Assembly: GCA_937924405.1 (NCBI GenBank)
Contig: CALDVW010000104.1
Span: forward strand, 1-34,135
Reading direction: 5' to 3'
Source of the DNA: an uncultured Lysobacterales bacterium
GTDB lineage: Bacteria; Pseudomonadota; Gammaproteobacteria; Xanthomonadales; SZUA-36
DNA: 34,135 nucleotides
Under the pieces are notes generated by a model that was not told the DNA's origin, made no database searches, and saw nothing but the letters and a program-made list of their open reading frames with translations. The first letter of the stretch is position 1. Each line of letters starts with the position of its first letter. The position numbers were made by a program, and so were the translations under genes. Positions 28,932 to 34,135 of the stretch are shown in pieces.

Positions 28932-30505
28932 GGTTTCTCCGTGATCAGTCTCAGGTACCTGGAAAGATGGACGTCACGAATGTTATCCACATATCCGGTA
29001 ATTTCCGGTCGCACAAGGTGACGTGAAACATAATAGTAAAGCGGTATGACCGGTACGTCCTCCATTAAGCGGGCTTCGGCCCTGGCAAGAATTTCCATCC
29101 TGGTTCCGCCAGATGATATTTGCGCTGATTTCATCAGCATGTCGAAATCTGAATTTCCATAAAACGTGGAATTCAGGTTATTTCCACTGACAAACAGATC
29201 CAGGAAACTCGCCGGGTCGGCAAAGTCCGCGATCCAGCCACCTCGAAATACTTCGGTGACGACACCCATTCTCCTGTTATTGACAAAGACCTTCCACTCT
29301 TCGTTCACCAATTGTGTGTTCACACCCAACACCTGCTTCCACATCGCCGCCACCGCTACCGCAACCCGGCGATGAACGCCAGAGGTGTTGTATCGAAGTT
29401 CCAGCAAGAGCGGCTCATGCCGGCCAAACCCCGCCTGCCCGAAAATCCTCACCGCCATTTCTTCGCGTTCTTCCTGACTTAGTTCAGATTGCAGCATTTT
29501 GGCCGGATCATATCCCTGCATACCGGGCGGAACGACACTCCAGCCGGGTAATTCCCCGGCGCCTAGCACTTTTTTGGAAAGAATCTCCCTGTCAATTGCG
29601 AGCGCCAGGGCCTGTCGCAATTCCCGTGAGTGGCCCAGGACAGGTTGTTTCAGATTAAGGCCCAGCCAGAATGTGCCCAGGTAGGGGTGAACCCGCAAGT
29701 CGGCTGAAAGGTTTTCCTGCAGCCAGCCGAAGCGGCCGGCCGGAATGGTTTCCGTGATGTCCAGTTCGCCTGCCCGGTAACGTGAAAGTTCAGCCGATGG
29801 TTCCTCGATCGGAAAATACTCGACTGAATCGGCCAGGACCGATTGAGCCGCATGAAATTGCGGGTTGCGGTCCAGGCGTATACTCGCTCTGGGTGTCCAG
29901 TCGCTCAGAACATACGGCCCGTTAACCGGCGCAAGAAGTGGATTGTCGATAGACTCTGAATGCAGAGGAAAGCTGACCGGATGGGCCAGGATCTCCAGGA
30001 TCCAGGGTGCAGGCTCGACCAGGCTGATTTCCAGGATACCAGGCTCGATTGCCCTGATTCCAAGCGACTCCACAGCGGCTGAACCCTGCAGAACTTCATT
30101 GGCATTGAGAACGTCCTTGAGCAAACCTGCCGTGGCGGCGGCCGTCTCCGGCGTAAACGCCCGCCGCCAGGCACGCACATAATCCCCGGCCGTGACCGGG
30201 TCACCGTTTGACCAGCGCGCGTCGGGCCGCAAAGTAAATTGATATCGCCTGCCGCCATCCAGAACCTGCCAGGACGCTGCCTGCCCGGGGACCGGTTCTC
30301 CTTTCTCATCAAATGTAACGAGACCCTCGCGAAGGTCACGCAAAAGATTTATCGCCGCCAGGCCCTGGGCCTGATGAATGTGAATAGAATCCGGCTCGGG
30401 ACCCAGGCCGCGCCGAATCTTGAAAGCAAGTGCATTCTGACACATCAGGCTGAGCGTCAGTCCGCATAAAATGTAGCCGCCAAGGCGTTTGACCAGCAGG
30501 GGCAT
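28928..30505 (-). CDS. oppA: Second oligopeptide-binding protein (family 5)
   Basis: 525 residues from the ATG at 30505; the open frame continues 27 codons upstream, but the chosen start puts a signal peptide (MPLLVKRLGGYILCGLTLSL, then MCQNALA) at the N-terminus. No good lipobox is present, so the protein is probably soluble in the periplasm. Family 5 features include LRPDARWSNGDPVTAGDYVR and VTEVFRGGWIADFADPASFL, closely matching the downstream OppA, so the two are tandem paralogues. It is the first gene of the opp operon, and its stop overlaps the next start by four bases. It may widen substrate range; the specificity of each is unknown. Confidence 0.93.
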   Translation of the reverse strand: MPLLVKRLGGYILCGLTLSLMCQNALAFKIRRGLGPEPDSIHIHQAQGLAAINLLRDLREGLVTFDEKGEPVPGQAASWQVLDGGRRYQFTLRPDARWSNGDPVTAGDYVRAWRRAFTPETAAATAGLLKDVLNANEVLQGSAAVESLGIRAIEPGILEISLVEPAPWILEILAHPVSFPLHSESIDNPLLAPVNGPYVLSDWTPRASIRLDRNPQFHAAQSVLADSVEYFPIEEPSAELSRYRAGELDITETIPAGRFGWLQENLSADLRVHPYLGTFWLGLNLKQPVLGHSRELRQALALAIDREILSKKVLGAGELPGWSVVPPGMQGYDPAKMLQSELSQEEREEMAVRIFGQAGFGRHEPLLLELRYNTSGVHRRVAVAVAAMWKQVLGVNTQLVNEEWKVFVNNRRMGVVTEVFRGGWIADFADPASFLDLFVSGNNLNSTFYGNSDFDMLMKSAQISSGGTRMEILARAEARLMEDVPVIPLYYYVSRHLVRPEITGYVDNIRDVHLSRYLRLITEKP

Positions 30506-30543
30506 GTGGCGATCCAGCCTGTTTCGTCCGTGTTCCTGCGTGT

Positions 30544-30572
30544 ATCCTAGGCAATCGGACCGGGCTTTCCAA
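30544..30572 (-). promoter_or_regulatory. Candidate promoter of the opp operon
   Basis: On the minus strand TTGGAA (30572-30567) and TAGGAT (30549-30544) are 17 bases apart, each matching four of six consensus bases, about 40 bases before the first opp gene. It lies in the 148-bp divergent gap shared with gshA. The match is modest and by eye. Confidence 0.35.
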
Positions 30573-30653
30573 TGCAAAATTTTCAACCGGTCGTGATTTG
30601 GCCCCCCCGGATCCGGTCCGAATCAATTGAAGCAGTGAAACTGGAGCATCGTT

Positions 30654-32018
30654 TTGGCAACTTCTGATAAATCCGAGTTCGTGGAATCCAGGGAAGACCT
30701 GGTCGCTTACCTGGAGGGTGGCTGCAAGCCGAAATCCCAATGGATGCTGGGTACAGAGCACGAAAAATTCGGTTTCCTGATGGAAGATCTCAGGCCACTT
30801 CCCTATTCAGGAGAGCGCGGAATCCGGGCGATACTGACCGGTTTGGCTGAGCAATTCGATTGGCAACCGGTGCAGGAAAATGGCCTGCCCATTGCGCTGC
30901 TTGACGATACCGGGGCCTCCATCACCCTGGAACCAGGCGGACAGCTGGAGCTCTCCGGCGCCTTGCTGGAAAACATTCACCAGACCTGCACCGAAGTGAA
31001 CACCCATCTGAAGCAGGTGCGTTCGATATCGGAGCCACTCGGAATCTCTTTCCTCGGAATGGGATTTCAGCCCAAATGGAAACTCAGTGAGATGGAATGG
31101 ATGCCCAAGGCGCGCTACCGCATCATGCGCGAATACATGAATAAAGTGGGCACGATGGGGCAGGACATGATGGCAAGAACCTGCACGGTACAGGTCAACC
31201 TGGATTTCAGTTCCGAAGCGGACATGGTGCAGAAATTTCGCACTTCACTCGCCTTGCAACCCATTGCGACGGCGCTGTTCGCCAATTCACCGTTTACCGA
31301 TGGAAAACCCAACGGCTACGCCAGTTACCGATCGCACGTATGGGAAGATACCGATCCGGACCGGACCGGCATGTTGCCGTTTGTGTTCGCCGACGACATG
31401 AGCTTTGAAAAGTATGCGGATTACATGCTGGATGTGCCGATGTATTTCGTCTACCGCGACGGGCAGTACATTGATGCCACAGGCCAGTCATTCAGGGACT
31501 TCCTGGCGGGCAGGCTGCCGGCGCTTCCCGGTGAGCAACCCACTTTCAAGGATTGGGAAGACCACCTGACCACGGCTTTTCCGGAAGTCAGGCTCAAACG
31601 ATTTCTTGAAATGCGGGGCGCCGACGGCGGCCCCTGGGCGCGGCTTTGCGCATTACCGGCATTGTGGGTCGGGTTGCTGTATCACCAGCCCTCACTGGAC
31701 GCTGCCTGGGAAATTGCGGGCGACTGGAGCATGGACGAGAGACTGAAACTTCGTGAGGACGTTCCACGAATGGGCTTTAAGGCTGAAATTCGCGGGCGAA
31801 CCGTACAGAATATTGCGAAGGACGTGATTGAGTTGGCCAGGCAGGGCCTGGCCGCACGTGGGCACCTCAACGCAGCCGGTGACAATGAAACCGGATTTCT
31901 TTTACCGTTGCAGGAAGTCGCTGCAAGTGGCGTGACGCCAGCCGAACGGAAGCTCAGGTTATATCACGGGGACTGGAATGGTTCCGTGGACCCGGTATTC
32001 TATGAGTGCGCATACTGA
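30654..32018 (+). CDS. gshA: Glutamate-cysteine ligase, plant/proteobacterial type
   Basis: 454 residues of the GCS2 (plant-like) family, which joins glutamate and cysteine with ATP in the first step of glutathione synthesis. Signatures are [12 protein letters not shown] (~30-41), [11 protein letters not shown] (~92-102), [20 protein letters not shown] and [20 protein letters not shown]. This type differs from the E. coli GshA and is common in alphaproteobacteria and some gammaproteobacteria. The start is TTG at 30654 with GGAG seven bases upstream; the next in-frame ATG is about 30 codons in and would remove conserved sequence. It is divergent from the opp operon and convergent with the DUF3617 gene. 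No gshB is in the window. Confidence 0.95.
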   Translation: MATSDKSEFVESREDLVAYLEGGCKPKSQWMLGTEHEKFGFLMEDLRPLPYSGERGIRAILTGLAEQFDWQPVQENGLPIALLDDTGASITLEPGGQLELSGALLENIHQTCTEVNTHLKQVRSISEPLGISFLGMGFQPKWKLSEMEWMPKARYRIMREYMNKVGTMGQDMMARTCTVQVNLDFSSEADMVQKFRTSLALQPIATALFANSPFTDGKPNGYASYRSHVWEDTDPDRTGMLPFVFADDMSFEKYADYMLDVPMYFVYRDGQYIDATGQSFRDFLAGRLPALPGEQPTFKDWEDHLTTAFPEVRLKRFLEMRGADGGPWARLCALPALWVGLLYHQPSLDAAWEIAGDWSMDERLKLREDVPRMGFKAEIRGRTVQNIAKDVIELARQGLAARGHLNAAGDNETGFLLPLQEVAASGVTPAERKLRLYHGDWNGSVDPVFYECAY

Positions 32019-32066
32019 AACAACCTGAAATCCGAGTGTCCCCGGCTAATGTTTTGAACCGCCCCC

Positions 32067-32489
32067 CTAACCACAGGCGCCGATCCGCCGCCCTTCCCAG
32101 TTCATCGTCATTTCCATTGTCTGGCCCTGGAAAGACATGGTAATTTTGCCCTCTCCCGTCACTGAATCGCCTGATGAGGTGGCCTGCCATTGACCGTGTG
32201 ATGTTCCACCCTCAACCGGGCAGTCCACTGACCATTGCATGGTATTGCCATCCAGTTGGTCCATCGCAAATTTACAGTCCGGGCCCATGTCGTTCGAACC
32301 CAGATCGTCCATTGAAATTTCCGATTTTTCCATACACTCGGTCATCGTGGTGACCCGGGGTTGGGGCATCATTGGCATGTTTACCGTCGAAGTCATTTCC
32401 CACAATCCGGGCTCAACCGGAATACCTTCCGCGGATACAGTGGACGCCAGGGACAAAAATGTAATGACCACCATGAATTTTTTCAACAT
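32067..32489 (-). CDS. Exported DUF3617 family protein
   Basis: 140 residues from the ATG at 32489, starting with a signal peptide MLKKFMVVITFLSLASTVSA. An upstream ATG at 32510 adds seven residues; both have AGGAAA-type ribosome sites, so the choice is uncertain. The mature protein begins VEPGLWEMTSTVNMP, the DUF3617 signature, and has four cysteines (TECMEK, PDCKF, VDCP, GACG) likely forming disulfides in the periplasm. The fold is a lipocalin-like barrel in related proteins; the ligand is unknown. It lies 39 bp after the phosphohexomutase gene on the same strand. Confidence 0.87.
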   Translation of the reverse strand: MLKKFMVVITFLSLASTVSAEGIPVEPGLWEMTSTVNMPMMPQPRVTTMTECMEKSEISMDDLGSNDMGPDCKFAMDQLDGNTMQWSVDCPVEGGTSHGQWQATSSGDSVTGEGKITMSFQGQTMEMTMNWEGRRIGACG

Positions 32490-32549
32490 TGTGTCAATTT
32501 CCTTGTTCATAATTATTTTCCTGAAGGTGCCTGTTCGTAACCGCCCGTT

Positions 32550-34135
32550 TCAGAACGGAAGGTCAAGGTCCGGCTTGACAGCGAGCATCTGCATCCTGAA
32601 TGTTGTCTTGATGCGCTCGAGCGCCTCCTCGGTCTCGGCATCGAAACGAACGACCAGGATAGGCGTTGTATTTGATGCCCGGACCAGGCCCCAGCCATCG
32701 TCATAATCTGCGCGCAATCCATCGATCGTGCTGATGTTGGCGTCATCGAAATTCGCCGCTGCCTTGAACGATTCAATGAACCCATGGTTTTCGCCCTCCT
32801 GCATTTGAACTTTCAGCTCAGGGGTGCTGAAACTGGTGGGCAGTGCGTTCAGGATAGCTTCGGGCGGCGTTTCAGTGCTGCTGAGGATTTCAAGAAGGCG
32901 GGCGGCCGCATAGATTCCGTCATCCACTCCGTACCACCGCTCTTCGAAGAAGAAATGCCCGCTCATTTCACCGGCGAATGGTGAGCCGATTTCCTTCATT
33001 CTAGCCTTGATCAGTGAGTGACCGGTCTTATACATGACCGGATTTCCTCCCGCCTCTTCGATCACCTTGGGTAAATGTCCTGTACATTTCACATCGTAAA
33101 TAATGGTCGCTCCGGGATTGCGGTCGAGCACATCCAAAGCCAGCAGCATCATGACGCGGTCGGGGTAAATGATATTTCCCGCCAGAGTCACGACGCCAAG
33201 CCGATCGGCGTCGCCGTCCAAAGCCAGACCGAGATCTGCATCCATCAGGCGCACGGACGCGATCAGGTCTTCCAGATTTTCCGGATCACTGGGATCAGGA
33301 TGATGATTCGGGAAGGTACCGTCCACCTCGTCGAACAGCGGCAGAACTTCCGCTCCGATGGCACGCAGTGTTTCGGCCGCACAGACACCGCCAATCCCGT
33401 TACCGCAATCGATCACGATTTTAAGGTCCCGCTCCATCTTGATGTCGTCGGAAATTCGCTTGATGTAATCAGGAACCACATTTTTACGCGCTATCGAACC
33501 CTGGCCGCTGCGGAGTTCACCGACGCTGATCCGAGTGTAGAGACCGGCGATTTCCTCGCCGTGCAGTGTGTCACCGCCAACCATGATCTTGAATCCATTG
33601 TAGTCGGGCGGATTATGGCTGCCGGTGATCATGACACCCGATCCACTGGCCATTTCATGGGCGGCGTAATAAAGAACTCCGGTCGGGACGGCACCGATAT
33701 CCAGCACGTCGCAACCCGTTGAAGTGATACCTTCGAGCATGCCTTCCATCAGGTAAGGGCCGGATAGCCGTCCGTCACGAGCCACCACGACCGGCGCCGC
33801 CTCGCGTTCCAGCGCGACCGTTCCAACCGCCTGCCCGATTTTTCTGGCCACACCGGAATCCAGCGTTTTGTCGATAACCCCTCTGATGTCGTAAGCACGG
33901 AATATTTCCTGCCTGAGTTCGACGGGGGAGTGCTCGGATTCTCTCATTTTGCGTCTCTCTGCAACGTCGTAATGAAGGTGCATGGGCGGTGGTTCCGGTA
34001 ATTCATCCGGGTCGGCCGAAGTCGAATCGACTTCTTCAGTTTCCGTATCCGTGGCTATTTTCTCGAATTCATGGTCGAGCGGATCGTCCCCGGCCACTTC
34101 ATCTTCAGCTTTACCAGCCAAACGCTTTAATACAG
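32550..34135 (-). CDS. algC: Phosphomannomutase/phosphoglucomutase, N-terminus cut by window edge
   Basis: The frame is open to the right edge; the part shown covers about 527 residues. It converts mannose-6-P or glucose-6-P to the 1-phosphates for polysaccharide and LPS synthesis. The phosphoserine loop TGSHNPPDYNG (codon for Ser at 33620-33618), the Mg loop DGDADR, the sugar loop GEMSGHFFF and the phosphate loop RASNTTP are all intact. The catalytic domain starts at IFRAYDIRG. Before it lies a ~70-residue acidic, Pro-rich linker (DELPEPPPMHLHY) and more coding sequence, so this is probably the long form with an N-terminal membrane region known in Pseudomonas and relatives. A TTG at 34121 is not a convincing start. 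Confidence 0.92.
   Translation of the reverse strand, partial: VLKRLAGKAEDEVAGDDPLDHEFEKIATDTETEEVDSTSADPDELPEPPPMHLHYDVAERRKMRESEHSPVELRQEIFRAYDIRGVIDKTLDSGVARKIGQAVGTVALEREAAPVVVARDGRLSGPYLMEGMLEGITSTGCDVLDIGAVPTGVLYYAAHEMASGSGVMITGSHNPPDYNGFKIMVGGDTLHGEEIAGLYTRISVGELRSGQGSIARKNVVPDYIKRISDDIKMERDLKIVIDCGNGIGGVCAAETLRAIGAEVLPLFDEVDGTFPNHHPDPSDPENLEDLIASVRLMDADLGLALDGDADRLGVVTLAGNIIYPDRVMMLLALDVLDRNPGATIIYDVKCTGHLPKVIEEAGGNPVMYKTGHSLIKARMKEIGSPFAGEMSGHFFFEERWYGVDDGIYAAARLLEILSSTETPPEAILNALPTSFSTPELKVQMQEGENHGFIESFKAAANFDDANISTIDGLRADYDDGWGLVRASNTTPILVVRFDAETEEALERIKTTFRMQMLAVKPDLDLPF

Noticed and set aside
29015-29030. Partial parS-like sequence ending CGTGAAACA
   Set aside because: Only 11 of 16 bases match the parS consensus and it lies inside an oppA gene; no full parS site is seen anywhere in the window.
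30510-30524. 15-base word GATCCAGCCTGTTTC also found at 5-19
   Set aside because: One such repeat is expected by chance in a 34-kb window, and one copy is inside a coding region.

Overview
The window is one contiguous, gene-dense bacterial chromosome segment with no rRNA, tRNA, CRISPR array, transposase or prophage gene that I can see. The core order rsmG-parA-parB-atpI-atpB-E-F-H-A-G-D-C, a class-B aspartate transcarbamoylase with its PyrI regulatory chain, a plant-type glutamate-cysteine ligase (GshA), DUF4124 and DUF3617 envelope proteins and an AlgC-type phosphohexomutase together suggest a gammaproteobacterium of an environmental lineage (Chromatiales, Woeseiales or Xanthomonadales-like). 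That placement is inference; no marker gene fixes it.

Layout. Positions 1-1848 (minus strand): a truncated alkyl sulfatase preceded by a GNAT acetyltransferase, then a YbaN-type membrane protein and a DUF4124 protein. 1945-3357 (plus): a secreted HExxH metallopeptidase whose 3' end overlaps a convergent beta-carbonic anhydrase. 3331-8252 (minus): a large AsmA-family envelope protein, a second orphan ATP synthase epsilon gene (atpC2), a VOC enzyme and the carbonic anhydrase, tightly packed. 8377-11814 (minus): arcB-arcC-pyrB-pyrI, four genes that all make or use carbamoyl phosphate, or regulate its use. 12050-12628: an exported protein with two internal repeats. 12727-19968: the complete F1Fo ATP synthase operon, with a candidate promoter at 20053-20082. 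20156-22484: parB, parA, rsmG. 22501-23160: a lipoprotein gene. 23224-30505: a complete oligopeptide ABC importer with two different substrate-binding proteins, all junctions overlapping by 1-4 bp. 30654-32018 (plus): gshA. 32067-34135 (minus): a DUF3617 protein and a 5'-truncated phosphomannomutase/phosphoglucomutase.

How the genes connect. The atp operon makes the proton-driven ATP synthase. A second, roughly 60% identical epsilon subunit sits 8 kb from the operon. The AtpB subunit carries a hydrophobic insertion of about 60 residues relative to E. coli, large enough for two extra membrane helices. The arc/pyr cluster could couple citrulline breakdown to ATP (ArcB, ArcC) or to pyrimidine synthesis (PyrBI); arcA is not in the window. 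The opp operon would feed peptides to the cell. No intergenic stretch exceeds 300 bases; the longest are 11815-12049 (a palindrome and a strong stem-loop) and 19969-20155 (candidate atp promoter and a small stem-loop).

Most points for a second look are variations on known modules: the orphan atpC2, the enlarged AtpB, the carbamoyl-phosphate cluster with a duplicated pyrB start region, and the paired OppA proteins. I did not see a clearly new multi-gene system.
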